The translations under genes were made by a program, and so were the position numbers. A DNA stretch of 64,000 bases from Clostridia bacterium (GTDB lineage: Bacteria > Bacillota > Clostridia > Oscillospirales > CAG-272): positions 1 to 64,000 of the forward strand of contig JAFTYE010000001.1 in the NCBI GenBank assembly GCA_017464805.1. The letters are read 5' to 3'. Below, one piece after another: positions 1 to 8,268 of this stretch. The notes under the pieces were generated by a model. That model saw only the letters and a program-made list of their open reading frames with translations. It was not told the DNA's origin and did not search any database. Positions within the stretch are counted from its first letter, which is position 1. Every line of letters begins with the position of its first letter.

Positions 1-91
1 GAACCAGAATCAGAACCAAAACGAGCAGAACAAAAACGAACAGAACAAAAACGAACAGAACAAAAACGAACAGAACAAAAACAGCAAATAA
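1..91 (+). CDS. C-terminal tail of an Asn/Gln/Lys-rich protein (5' end outside window)
   Basis: The frame starting at base 2 is open and ends at TAA 89-91. It encodes 29 residues made almost only of Asn, Gln, Glu and Lys, with the unit N-E-Q-N-K repeated four times from a 15-bp DNA repeat (about bases 23-82). A rho-independent terminator follows ten bases after the stop, which supports this as a real gene end. Such tails are usually disordered and occur at the end of secreted or cell-surface proteins. The body of the protein lies outside the window, so the function is unknown. Confidence 0.65.
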   Translation, partial: NQNQNQNEQNKNEQNKNEQNKNEQNKNSK

Positions 92-100
92 GTCGGTCCG

Positions 101-127
101 AAAAACGGGGAGAAATCCCCGTTTTTT
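101..127 (+). terminator. Rho-independent terminator of the Asn/Gln/Lys-rich gene
   Basis: The stem aaaaacgggg / cccc gttttt has a six-base loop (agaaat) and a run of T on the plus strand directly after it. It lies ten bases past the stop of the upstream gene. Confidence 0.8.
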
Positions 128-138
128 CATTTTTCTCC

Positions 139-167
139 TTGCATCAAAAGGGGTAATATGGTATAAT
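139..167 (+). promoter_or_regulatory. Sigma-A promoter of the Dabb-eamA-pcrA-pfkB operon
   Basis: TTGCAT at 139-144, a 17-base spacer, and a perfect TATAAT at 162-167. Transcription would start near 174, leaving a leader of about 300 nt before the first gene. Confidence 0.7.
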
Positions 168-178
168 AAATCGTATAA

Positions 179-447
179 CCGAAGGGGGCCGAACCCGACA
201 GCCTCGCGTCCGTGCTTTTTTTGCATTTTCCGCTGCGCCGAGTCTTGCAAAGTCCACACTTTGCTTCAACCCGTCACGACAAAATCTGCTAAAAAATCCC
301 TCTGCGCCAGGTGCAAAGCAGTATTTGTGGAGAGAAAATTTGTTTCGGCGAAAAAATTTCGCCGTAATATATGATATTAGGAGAAATTTTGCCGAAGACG
401 GAGCGGCTTTTCACCCGCAAAAGCCTGTCGGGTTCGGCTCCCTTCGG
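179..447 (+). promoter_or_regulatory. Structured 5' leader closed by a 23-bp inverted repeat
   Basis: Bases 179-201 and 425-447 are inverted copies over 23 bp with one difference, which is a G-U wobble in RNA. Inside are more hairpins: 247-252 with 259-264, the perfect stem 346-353/357-364 (CGGCGAAA), and 405-411/419-425. The segment 344-360 can instead pair with 381-396, so two folds compete. The element starts a few bases after the predicted transcription start and ends 22 bases before the ribosome site of the first gene. It is either a structured regulatory RNA or a MITE-like insertion; no flanking target duplication is visible. I do not recognise the RNA family. Confidence 0.55.
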
Positions 448-481
448 CTGTGCGATTTTGTTTTCATGCAGAGGTGTCAAT

Positions 482-775
482 ATGGTTAAGCATATCATTT
501 TGTGGAAGCTGAAAGAGGAGCACAACACCGATTCCGTCAAGCAGGGAATCAAGGACGGTCTTGAGGGGCTGATTGGTAAGGTTCCCGGTCTTACCGAGAT
601 CTGCGTGCAGATCTGTGGTCTGGCTTCTTCCAATGCGGACGTGATGCTGTATTCGGTATTTGCGGATGAGGCGGCCCTTCGCGACTACGCCACCCATCCC
701 GATCACGTGTATGTGGCCGATACGTTTGTGCGGCCTTTTACAGAAACCAGACTGTGTCTAGACTTTGAGGTGTAA
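482..775 (+). CDS. Stress-responsive A/B-barrel (Dabb) domain protein
   Basis: A 97-residue protein starting M-V-K-H-I-I-L-W, the typical first strand of Dabb proteins, and continuing through the whole small ferredoxin-like alpha/beta domain (A-D-V-M-L-Y-S-V-F strand, H-P-D-H-V loop). The family forms dimeric barrels; known members include stress proteins and some cyclases, but most bacterial ones have no known substrate. The start at 482 was chosen because AGAGGTG lies six to twelve bases upstream; a longer in-frame start at 371 lies inside the structured leader. It is the first gene of a tight operon, with the exporter gene nine bases downstream. Confidence 0.85.
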   Translation: MVKHIILWKLKEEHNTDSVKQGIKDGLEGLIGKVPGLTEICVQICGLASSNADVMLYSVFADEAALRDYATHPDHVYVADTFVRPFTETRLCLDFEV

Positions 776-784
776 GCATTCTTT

Positions 785-1690
785 ATGAAAAAATACATAT
801 CCTTTATTTGCGTGGTGCTGGCAGGTATCTTTTGGGGATGTATGCCCCTGTTTGCGAACGCCCTGTCTACGCTCGGCTTTCTGCCCGTGCAAAAGACCGC
901 CATCCGCATGACGGTGGCGGCCGTGACCTTTCTGTTCTTTTTGGCGATCAAATCTCCGCGCAGTCTGCGGGTAAGGTGGCGCGATCTGCCTCTTCTCTTT
1001 GCCATGGGGGCGATCAGCACCTTTGCCATGAGCGCGCTTTACTTTCTCTCCATCGAGCTCACGACCAGTGCGGTCGCGGCGGTGCTTCTGTACACCTCGC
1101 CTATCTTCATCCTGCTCGCTTCAGTGCTCCTCTTTCACGAGAAGCTGAACGCGCGCAAGATTGTCTCGCTCATCCTGGTGGTGCTCGGGTGCGTGCTGGT
1201 GTCGGGCATTATCGGCAGCAAGAGCGGCAGCGTGAACCTTTGGGGTGTGCTGGCGGGCATCGTGTCGGGCATCTGCTATGCCTCCTATTCCATTCTCGGC
1301 ACCTTCGCTTTGCGCCGCTATTCCTCTGCCACCGTCACGGCGTACGCCTTTGTATTTGCCGCCCTCGCGGCCTGGCTTTTTGCAGACATGCCCTCCTTTG
1401 TCGGTACCGTTTCGGCCCTGCCGAATCTCGGCACGGCCTTGCTTTTGATGCTGGGGCTTGGCGTGGTCACCGCCACTCTCCCTTTTTCTCTGTACACCTA
1501 CGGTCTATCCCATATGGAAGCGGGACGTGCGGGCATCCTTGCCTGTATCGAGCCGATGACCGCTACCCTCATCAGCGTTCTTGTTCTGCAGGAGCCATGC
1601 ACTTCCCTGCAATGGGTCGGCATTGTGTTGATCCTCGGTGCGGTGATCCTGTTGCAACTCTCCGCCGATCATTCCAAAGAAAAGGAATAA
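785..1690 (+). CDS. EamA/DMT-family permease
   Basis: A 301-residue protein with about ten hydrophobic segments in two tandem EamA repeats (roughly residues 7-143 and 150-290). Family hallmarks include the early W-G sequence of helix 1 and, near the end, the pattern E-P-M-T-A-T-L followed by G-I-V-L-I-L-G. DMT permeases export or import small metabolites such as amino acids; the substrate cannot be read from sequence. Its stop lies three bases before the pcrA start, so the two are probably translated from one transcript. A second unrelated-locus EamA permease lies at 31375-32274. Confidence 0.9.
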   Translation: MKKYISFICVVLAGIFWGCMPLFANALSTLGFLPVQKTAIRMTVAAVTFLFFLAIKSPRSLRVRWRDLPLLFAMGAISTFAMSALYFLSIELTTSAVAAVLLYTSPIFILLASVLLFHEKLNARKIVSLILVVLGCVLVSGIIGSKSGSVNLWGVLAGIVSGICYASYSILGTFALRRYSSATVTAYAFVFAALAAWLFADMPSFVGTVSALPNLGTALLLMLGLGVVTATLPFSLYTYGLSHMEAGRAGILACIEPMTATLISVLVLQEPCTSLQWVGIVLILGAVILLQLSADHSKEKE

Positions 1691-1693
1691 ACC

Positions 1694-4135
1694 ATGAACA
1701 AAGAATTATCCGACCGTTATTTCGCCGCCAAGCGGCGATTGTTTGACCGCTATTTAGAGGCGGAGCTGAACCCGCGACAGCGCGAGGCGGTCTGCTCCGT
1801 GAACGGTCCGCTCCTCATTCTGGCGGGTGCGGGGAGTGGCAAGACCACCGTGCTGGTGCGCCGCATTGTGTTCTTGATCAAATACGGTAACGCCTATTAC
1901 AGCGATTACGTTCCCGACGGCATGGATGAGGCAAGCATTGCTGCCATGGAGCGCGCCGCCAATATGCCGCGCGAGGATATCGAGTACATCTTGCCCGAAT
2001 TTATCGCAAGCCCCTGTCCGCCGTGGCAGGTGCTCGCCATCACCTTTACCAACAAGGCGGCCAAGGAAATCCGCGACCGGCTTGCCGCTGCTTTTGATAA
2101 CGACAGCATGGCCGAGGACATCTGGGCAGGAACCTTCCATTCCATCTGTGTGCGGATACTCCGCCGCTTCGGCTCCCGCCTCGGTTTTGAGTCCAATTTC
2201 TCCATCTATGACACCGACGAGAAGAAACGTCTCGTAACCGAGTGCATGAAGCGTCTGAACATCGATGACAAGATGCTTCCCGTTAAAACCGTGATGAACG
2301 AGATCAGCCGCGCCAAGGACGCCCTAAAGAGCCCCTCGGACCTGGAGCAGAACGACCTGCGGCAGCGGCATATCGCGCGCATCTACGAGGCGTACGACAA
2401 GCGGCTTGCCGCCTCCAACGCACTGGACTTTGACGATATCATCATGAAAACAGTGCAGTTGCTCGAGTGTGAGCCCGAGGTGCTTTCCCACTACCAGCGA
2501 CAGTTCCGTTATGTGCTGGTGGACGAGTATCAGGATACCAACTATGCGCAGTTCCGCCTGACCGAGCTGCTTTCGGGCGGCTACCGCAACATCATGGTCG
2601 TCGGGGACGACGATCAGAGCATCTACCGCTTTCGCGGTGCGACTATCGAGAATATTCTGAACTTTGACAAGACCTATCCCGATGCCAAGATTATCAAGCT
2701 AGAGCAAAACTACCGCTCTACCAAGACTATTCTGGATGCCGCCAACGCGGTGATCGCACACAACACCATGCGCCATGAAAAATCGCTTTGGAGCGCAAAG
2801 GGGGAAGGGGAAAAGATCGTTCTCCACCATGCCGCCACGCAGGAGCGTGAAGCATCCTTCATCACCGAAAAAATCATGGAGCTGGTGGTTCTCGGAAAAC
2901 GCCGTTACAGCGACTTCGCCGTCCTCTACCGTGTGAACGAGATCGCGCGGACGCTGGAGAGCGCCTTTGCCAAAAGCGGCATGCCCTACCGCGTGTTGGG
3001 CGGGCAACGCTTCTACGATCGCAAGGAAGTACGGGATATCATCGCTTATCTCGTGATGATCGAAAACGGTCGCGACGATCAGAAGCTGAAGCGCGTGATC
3101 AATGAGCCGAAGCGGAAGATTGGCCTTGCCACCGTGGATGCGGTCGCCGAGATTGCCGAGGCAAAGGGCGTGCCGATGTTTGAGGTTCTGCTGTCCTGCG
3201 ACGAGTATGTCGCGCTCGCCAAATCCGCCCCGCGCCTAAAGGAGTTTGCCGAGCTGATCCTTTCCCTGCGTAACCATGCGGGCAAGGTGTCCGAGCTGGT
3301 CGCACGGGTGCTGGAGGAAACCGGTTACCTGCGCATGCTGGAGGCCGAGGGCGAGGAGGGGATCACGCGTATTGACAGCGTGAACGAGCTTGTTTCCGCC
3401 GCCGTGGAATACGAAAAGCGTGTGGGAGAGGGCGCGACCCTTTCGGGCTTCCTTGAGGAGGTGGCTCTCGTGTCCGACGTTGACAAATACGACGAGCACG
3501 CGGACGCCGTGGTGCTGATGACCGTCCATAGCGCGAAGGGCCTGGAATTTCCCGTGGTATTCCTTGCGGGCATGGAGGAGGGCATCTTCCCCGGCACGCG
3601 TAGCTTTGAGGATCCCGACGAGATTGGCGAGGAACGCCGTCTTGCTTACGTAGCCATCACCCGCGCCAAGGAACGCCTGTTCCTGTCGCGGGCCAAGAGT
3701 CGTCTGTTGTACGGCAGAACGCAGAATAATCCGCTTTCCCGCTTCGTGGCACGGGAGCTGCCGCCGCTCTTGCTTGCCGAGGAGGAGGACGAGGCACCCT
3801 ATTTCGGCGCACCGCGCCCCATGTACGAAAAACAGGGCTACGCCGCCGAGCGCGCCGCCCGTCCCCGGGCCGAAAGTCGCCCGCAGCGGGGCATCTCCGA
3901 GTTCTTCTCACGCGCCTCGGTCGCGTCGGGCAGTTCGCCGGCAGGCGCGCGCCGCGCATCCGCCTCGGCCTTTACGCGCTTCTCGCAGGGCGATCGTGTG
4001 CATCACGCCACCTTCGGGGACGGTACGGTGCTCACTGCCAGAGATATGGGGGGCGACGTGCTTTACGAAGTTGCCTTCGATAGCGGTGACAAGAAAAAGC
4101 TGATGGCCACCTTTGCCCGTATGACCAAGCTGTAA
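1694..4135 (+). CDS. pcrA: ATP-dependent DNA helicase PcrA/UvrD
   Basis: A full-length superfamily 1A helicase of 813 residues. Visible motifs in order: Walker A G-A-G-S-G-K-T at 45-51, the F-T-N-K-A-A motif Ia, V-D-E-Y-Q-D-T (Walker B) near 275, G-D-D-D-Q-S-I-Y-R-F-R-G-A near 305, Q-N-Y-R-S-T near 338, M-T-V-H-S-A-K-G-L-E near 610 and Y-V-A-I-T-R-A-K near 653. The C-terminal G-D-R-V-H-H-A-T-F-G-D-G-T-V-L is the Tudor-like PcrA domain that contacts RNA polymerase. The protein unwinds DNA 3' to 5' in repair, rolling-circle replication and removal of RecA or stalled polymerase. It is the third gene of the operon. Confidence 0.97.
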   Translation: MNKELSDRYFAAKRRLFDRYLEAELNPRQREAVCSVNGPLLILAGAGSGKTTVLVRRIVFLIKYGNAYYSDYVPDGMDEASIAAMERAANMPREDIEYILPEFIASPCPPWQVLAITFTNKAAKEIRDRLAAAFDNDSMAEDIWAGTFHSICVRILRRFGSRLGFESNFSIYDTDEKKRLVTECMKRLNIDDKMLPVKTVMNEISRAKDALKSPSDLEQNDLRQRHIARIYEAYDKRLAASNALDFDDIIMKTVQLLECEPEVLSHYQRQFRYVLVDEYQDTNYAQFRLTELLSGGYRNIMVVGDDDQSIYRFRGATIENILNFDKTYPDAKIIKLEQNYRSTKTILDAANAVIAHNTMRHEKSLWSAKGEGEKIVLHHAATQEREASFITEKIMELVVLGKRRYSDFAVLYRVNEIARTLESAFAKSGMPYRVLGGQRFYDRKEVRDIIAYLVMIENGRDDQKLKRVINEPKRKIGLATVDAVAEIAEAKGVPMFEVLLSCDEYVALAKSAPRLKEFAELILSLRNHAGKVSELVARVLEETGYLRMLEAEGEEGITRIDSVNELVSAAVEYEKRVGEGATLSGFLEEVALVSDVDKYDEHADAVVLMTVHSAKGLEFPVVFLAGMEEGIFPGTRSFEDPDEIGEERRLAYVAITRAKERLFLSRAKSRLLYGRTQNNPLSRFVARELPPLLLAEEEDEAPYFGAPRPMYEKQGYAAERAARPRAESRPQRGISEFFSRASVASGSSPAGARRASASAFTRFSQGDRVHHATFGDGTVLTARDMGGDVLYEVAFDSGDKKKLMATFARMTKL

Positions 4136-4143
4136 CGGAGAAA

Positions 4144-5076
4144 ATGATGAACATCTTTACCTTGACGCTTAATCCCGCCTTCGATATACACGCACATCTG
4201 CCGCATTTTGCGCCGTATGCCGAGAACCTTGCCGCCGTCACCGACCGTGACGCGGGCGGCAAGGGGGTCAATATCTCCCGCGCCCTAACGGCAAACGGCA
4301 TAGAAAGCTTCGCACTCGTCGTCGTGGGTGAGGAAAACGGCGCGGAATTCTGCCGCATGCTGGAGGCAGACGGCATTGTCTACCGTGCCTTTTCGGTGGC
4401 GGGTCGCATCCGCGAAAATTTGACCCTGTACGAGGATAGTGCGCCTGAAACGCGCATCAGCTTTGGCGGTCTTGCGGCGCATATATCCCTGCTTGACGCA
4501 GTGGAACAGTACCTTGACGGACAAATGGGGGAAGGAGATATCCTAACCATGACGGGTCGCCTGCCTGCAGGGCTTTCGGTGGCCGCGGTCAAGGCGTTTC
4601 TGTCTCGCATGAAGGAAAAGGGAGCGCGCCTTGTCATCGACTCTCGCTCCTTTTCGCTTTCGGATCTCGTTGACGTCCATCCGTGGCTCATCAAGCCAAA
4701 CGAGGAGGAAGCGTCCGCCTATCTCGGTCGAATGGTTCGCAGCTTTGCCGATGCCCTCGATGGCGCACGCGCCCTGCACGCGCAGGGAATCGAAAACGTC
4801 ATGATCAGCCTCGGCGGAGAGGGGGCGCTCCTGGTCTGCCCTGAGGGAACATATATGGCGGCTCCGCCCGTCGTCAGCGTTCTCTCCACTGTGGGTGCGG
4901 GGGATAGCAGCATCGCGGGCTTTCTTGCCGCCACCGTGGGAGGAGCCTCGGCCGCCGATGCACTTGGCCTTGCCGTCGCCTATGGTACCGCCGCCTGTGT
5001 GCAAGCGGGAACGCGCCCACCAAAGCCCGACGATATCAAGCGCGTCGGAAGCCGTGTCACGCTCCGAAAAATATAA
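4144..5076 (+). CDS. PfkB-family hexose-phosphate kinase (1-phosphofructokinase/tagatose-6-P kinase type)
   Basis: A 310-residue sugar kinase beginning with the L-T-L-N-P-A-F-D strand typical of the FruK/LacC branch, then G-G-K-G-V-N-I-S-R-A near 38. The C-terminal signature G-A-G-D-S-S-I-A-G-F near 251-260 carries the catalytic base Asp and the anion hole. The family phosphorylates fructose-1-P, tagatose-6-P or related sugars using ATP. No PTS permease or regulator lies beside it, so the exact substrate is open. It ends the operon, eight bases after pcrA, and is followed by a bidirectional terminator. ATG at 4144 and 4147 are both possible; the first was kept. Confidence 0.88.
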   Translation: MMNIFTLTLNPAFDIHAHLPHFAPYAENLAAVTDRDAGGKGVNISRALTANGIESFALVVVGEENGAEFCRMLEADGIVYRAFSVAGRIRENLTLYEDSAPETRISFGGLAAHISLLDAVEQYLDGQMGEGDILTMTGRLPAGLSVAAVKAFLSRMKEKGARLVIDSRSFSLSDLVDVHPWLIKPNEEEASAYLGRMVRSFADALDGARALHAQGIENVMISLGGEGALLVCPEGTYMAAPPVVSVLSTVGAGDSSIAGFLAATVGGASAADALGLAVAYGTAACVQAGTRPPKPDDIKRVGSRVTLRKI

Positions 5077-5116
5077 AAAAAAGGACCCACCGCTTTGCGG
5101 TGGATCCTTTTTGTTT
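5077..5116. terminator. Bidirectional terminator between convergent genes
   Basis: The stem aaggatcc-type arms (5081-5090 with 5099-5109, G-T mismatch tolerated) has A- and T-rich sides on both strands. It sits between the kinase stop at 5076 and the stop of the minus-strand hydrolase at 5115. Confidence 0.85.
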
Positions 5117-5891
5117 ACTGATCGTTTTTGATGACCTCATCAAGGCGTTTTTCATAGTCGTGCAGGAATGTTCCCCACAGTGTGCTGTCGATAAAGGGAT
5201 TTTCCTTGCCCTCGCACAGCAAAAGCGACTTGCCGTAGGTGTCGTTATTCCAGGTATGGTTGCCAAGGAATACATCCACGCGCTCCTCCATCAAGCGGTG
5301 AAGCGAGGCGCGGTATGCCTCGCGGCATCCTTCAAAATCAAAGCGGCTTCTTACCATCGTATTTAGACCCGCACCGCCAAAGCTACCGACGCGCAGGGTA
5401 CGGCCGCCCTCTTCCACGTCAAAAAAGAAGGAAATGGTGCCCTTGGTATGTCCGGGCGTATGCATAAAACGCATTGTTACGTTGCCGAGTGACAGGGTGT
5501 CGCCGTCGTCGATCCAAATATCGGGGGTAAAATGCTGCGCCGCCTTTTCCGCATCCTCACGGCCGATGAGGGCCTTCGCGCCCGAAAGATCAACGAACGC
5601 CGCCGTTGCCTCGGTGTGATCACCGTGCCAATGGGTGTTCACGATGTAACGGATATCCCGCACGTCAAAGCCAAGCTCGTGCAGGGAATGAAGCACGAGA
5701 TAAGCAGTGTTTGCATAGCCTGTGTCGATCATGATCAACCCCTCGCCCGTGTCCACGATGTGCGAGGAGGCCTGATAGGTTCCGATGAAATAAACATTTC
5801 CTACGACCCGAAAGGGCTTCATTCTGCCAAGCCACGGCTTGCCCGCATTGATCTCATAAAGACGTTCGTACATGCTACCTTGCCTAAACAT
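5115..5891 (-). CDS. MBL-fold metallohydrolase
   Basis: A 258-residue protein with the zinc-binding H-W-H-G-D-H at 87-92, a third-zinc-ligand region T-P-G-H-T-K-G (His 148) and L-G-N-H-T-W (His 212). The N-terminal D-T-G-E-G-L-I-M-I-D-T-G strand-turn is standard for the fold. The H-x-H-x-D-H pattern with a late G-N-H resembles class B3 beta-lactamase-like proteins, but the family also contains lactonases and many other hydrolases, and no signal peptide is seen, so a resistance role should not be assumed. GAAAGGAA lies before the chosen ATG. It follows the AI-2E-family gene by 19 bases and is the last gene of its unit. Confidence 0.85.
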   Translation of the reverse strand: MFRQGSMYERLYEINAGKPWLGRMKPFRVVGNVYFIGTYQASSHIVDTGEGLIMIDTGYANTAYLVLHSLHELGFDVRDIRYIVNTHWHGDHTEATAAFVDLSGAKALIGREDAEKAAQHFTPDIWIDDGDTLSLGNVTMRFMHTPGHTKGTISFFFDVEEGGRTLRVGSFGGAGLNTMVRSRFDFEGCREAYRASLHRLMEERVDVFLGNHTWNNDTYGKSLLLCEGKENPFIDSTLWGTFLHDYEKRLDEVIKNDQ

Positions 5892-5910
5892 GGGAATTTC
5901 CTTTCGAAAG

Positions 5911-7128
5911 TTAAGAGTTTTTGTCTTCTGTGGCAGAGGTCTGCACCTCGGGAGCTTCGGATGTCTCCGCAGCAGGGGCGGAGATAGGAGCCTTTTTTCG
6001 GAACAGATGTAGTTTGCGGGATTCGGGACGATCGGTTTCTAACTCCTCTTGGAGCAGACGGTAGATGGCTGCCGCGATCGGAACACTGATCAGCATGCCC
6101 AGCACGCCGGCAATGCCGCCGCCGATGGTGACTGCCACCAGGACCCACAGCCCGGGCAGGCCGATCGAGGATCCGACCACGTGTGGGTAGATGAGATTTC
6201 CCTCCAGCTGTTGAAGCACCAGAATAAAGACCAGGAACAAAAGTGCCTTCAAGGGGGATACGGTAAAGATCATGAATGCACCAATGCCCGCGCCGATATA
6301 CGCGCCCGCGATTGGGATCAGGGCGGTAAAGGCAATCAGCGCGCCGATCATCGTGGCATATGGGAACCCGAAGATCCACATGCCGATCGTGCAAAGCAGA
6401 CCGAGAATGACGGCCTCGGTACACTGACCGATGATGAAGCGGCGGAAGCAGTCATGAAGAAGTGCCAGAAATCGGCGCGCCTTATCTACCAGCTGTACAT
6501 CCACAAAATGATCAAAAACGCGTACCAGCTGATGACGCAGATGATCCTTTTTGATTAGGAAATAGATCGAGAAGATGAGGCTGAGCAGGGTAGTAACGGC
6601 GGCAGAGAATACAGCCTGAACCGTGCCAACCACGGTGCCCATCATATCACCCCATCCGCCCATAAAGGCGTTGACAAGATCCTGTACCGTGGTAAACCAG
6701 TTGAAATTTTTAAGGGAGTTGAGTGTTTCGGGGGGAAGAATATTCCATTCCTCTACCGTTTGGATCACGTTGGCCATAACGCCGGGGATCTGGATCAGCA
6801 GGGTCTCCACCGCACTGATCAGCTGCGGCAGGACTAGCCAACCGACCAGGGCGATGATCGCACCTACCGTGATGTAGGCAAGCGTCATGCACACCACGCG
6901 ACGGGTCTTTTGCAGAAATTTGTTGCGTGAGAGCGGAAAATACAGACGCTCGTAGGAGCACATGATAATGTTAACGATGTATGCGATTGCAAAGCCGATC
7001 AGCAGGGGGCTCAATGTCCCCAAGAAAGTGGTAAAAGTACCAAATACGGTCGGCCAATACGTAATCGCCAGATATAACAGAAATGCAACGGTGGCTATCC
7101 GCAGACAGCCCTTCCAAGAAACCTTCAT
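5911..7128 (-). CDS. AI-2E family transporter (UPF0118)
   Basis: A 405-residue integral membrane protein: two helices near the N terminus, a soluble segment near 60-190, then several helices including the conserved P-Y-A-T-M-I-G-A-L-I-A-F-T-A-L-I-P-I region and the late G-S-S-I-G-L-P-G-L-W segment of the family. Members include a proposed autoinducer-2 exporter and Na+/H+ antiporters; the substrate here is unknown. The start at 7128 (M-K-V-S-W-K-G) has GGAGGTG ten bases upstream; an in-frame ATG nine codons earlier lacks a ribosome site. The C-terminal 40 residues are charged and probably cytoplasmic. Confidence 0.88.
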   Translation of the reverse strand: MKVSWKGCLRIATVAFLLYLAITYWPTVFGTFTTFLGTLSPLLIGFAIAYIVNIIMCSYERLYFPLSRNKFLQKTRRVVCMTLAYITVGAIIALVGWLVLPQLISAVETLLIQIPGVMANVIQTVEEWNILPPETLNSLKNFNWFTTVQDLVNAFMGGWGDMMGTVVGTVQAVFSAAVTTLLSLIFSIYFLIKKDHLRHQLVRVFDHFVDVQLVDKARRFLALLHDCFRRFIIGQCTEAVILGLLCTIGMWIFGFPYATMIGALIAFTALIPIAGAYIGAGIGAFMIFTVSPLKALLFLVFILVLQQLEGNLIYPHVVGSSIGLPGLWVLVAVTIGGGIAGVLGMLISVPIAAAIYRLLQEELETDRPESRKLHLFRKKAPISAPAAETSEAPEVQTSATEDKNS

Positions 7129-7170
7129 GTAAAATGCTTCACCTCCATCGGTCAAAAGACCGTGTCAACA

Positions 7171-7437
7171 TTATTCTTCCAAAATACCTACCTGACGTAG
7201 GGTGTCGAGAAAGCGACGGATGTCGGCAAGGGCCGTTTCCTCGCTTACGTCGTATTCCTTCGTCATCGCGGCAAGCAGGCTCGCCTCGTCCGCGCCCTCC
7301 AGAAGACGCTCGAACAAAAAGGCGCCGCTACCGTTGAGCTTGATCATGCCGTGTATGCGATCTGCGGCCTCACCAACAGGCATCACGACCTTGTTGCCTG
7401 CCACGTCGCGCAAAAGAAAATTCTCGTTGATCTTCAT
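7171..7437 (-). CDS. PqqD-like protein (RiPP recognition element fold)
   Basis: An 88-residue protein with the full PqqD pattern: F-L-L-R-D-V-A-G-N-K-V-V-M-P-V-G first hairpin, L-N-G-S-G-A-F-L-F-E-R-L helix and the winged-helix D-I-R-R-F-L-D-T-L end. Known PqqD and RRE proteins bind leader peptides and hand them to modifying enzymes. Its upstream partner in the same direction, 56 bases away, is an HPr-kinase-like protein. No radical-SAM enzyme, cyclase or small precursor peptide is apparent nearby, so its client is unknown. Confidence 0.85.
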   Translation of the reverse strand: MKINENFLLRDVAGNKVVMPVGEAADRIHGMIKLNGSGAFLFERLLEGADEASLLAAMTKEYDVSEETALADIRRFLDTLRQVGILEE

Positions 7438-7493
7438 AATAGGATCCTACCTTATAAGACGGCATTTGCCGTCAAAAGGTTACGCTTTCTTCT

Positions 7494-8204
7494 TTATTTT
7501 TTTGCGGTCAGCGTGCGGAAGGAAAGCTCCGCCGCTTCGTGCGAGATGTTGCACCCCAGCACCCACATCGGGACCTCGCGCAAAAGGCGATCGGTCAGGG
7601 TCAGGGTCATGTCTGCCTCGTGCCGCGTTTTGGGGCGCAGAAGTTGGCTGAAGATGCGGTCAAGCGCATCGCCGGGGGCAAGAGGACGGATATAGTTCTC
7701 CTGGCTCCGTTCCAGGAAGCAAATGCCGCAGAGGGGCGCACTTCGGTTTTCGTGCCAGCCCTCCTTGCCGCACCACGGCGTGCCGTAGGCGGTAAAGCCA
7801 CCTCCCTCGCTGCGTCGTAAGATTGGCTTATCTCCGTTGATGATGTGAACGCGCTCGCCGAAAACTTCGCGCCACAGGGAAATGTGCGTGCTTTTGCCGG
7901 TGCCGCTGGCCGCGGAGAAGGCATAGGCACGCCCGTCTACCTCGACCACCGCCGCATGTACGAAAAACGCGTCAAACGGCAGAACAGCGGTACAAAGACG
8001 GCGGTATGCCTCGATGCTTTCCAGGTATCCCGGGCCGAAGCGCGGATTCTCCTCCATGATGCGATCAAGATCCTCCTTCGGGACCTCGACTGTCACGTCG
8101 GGGATGGTGCCATCGGGGGCAAGATAATCCTTACACTGATGTACAATATGCTGATAGCGGGGCAGAATCTCGATATTCAGATCCGCCAGGCGGTAAACGG
8201 CCAT
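7494..8204 (-). CDS. HPr-kinase-like serine/ATP-binding protein associated with PqqD
   Basis: A 236-residue protein whose C-terminal two thirds resemble the HprK/PEPCK-like P-loop fold: F-V-H-A-A-V-V-E-V-D-G-R-A-Y strand pair near 81-95, Walker A S-G-T-G-K-S-T at 100-106 and I-N-G-D-K near 122 (the metal-binding Asp). It is too short and diverged to be HPr kinase itself. Related kinases phosphorylate a serine in some lasso peptides, which fits its place beside a PqqD-like gene, but that role is inference. The start at 8204 is supported by GAGGAGC upstream; the frame continues open to 8354 without a ribosome site. Confidence 0.8.
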   Translation of the reverse strand: MAVYRLADLNIEILPRYQHIVHQCKDYLAPDGTIPDVTVEVPKEDLDRIMEENPRFGPGYLESIEAYRRLCTAVLPFDAFFVHAAVVEVDGRAYAFSAASGTGKSTHISLWREVFGERVHIINGDKPILRRSEGGGFTAYGTPWCGKEGWHENRSAPLCGICFLERSQENYIRPLAPGDALDRIFSQLLRPKTRHEADMTLTLTDRLLREVPMWVLGCNISHEAAELSFRTLTAKK

Positions 8205-8221
8205 GCTTGCTCCTCTCGGAC

Positions 8222-8260
8222 AAAAAGCGGCGGGCAGGGAAGACCTGCCTGCCGCTTGTT
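8222..8260 (-). terminator. Terminator after the msmX-type ATPase gene
   Basis: On the minus strand a 14-bp stem (AAGCGG...CCGCTT, one wobble) is followed by TTTTT. It lies between the ATPase stop (8269) and the HPr-kinase-like start (8204), so downstream expression needs read-through or a further promoter. Confidence 0.75.
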
Positions 8261-8268
8261 TGCAGTCA

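Noticed and set aside
179..447. A MITE with terminal inverted repeats
   Set aside because: Possible but not accepted as the first choice: no target-site duplication flanks the repeat, and its borders match a leader between promoter and ribosome site.
5115..5891. A class B3 beta-lactamase
   Set aside because: Motifs are similar, but there is no signal peptide and the fold is shared by many other hydrolases.
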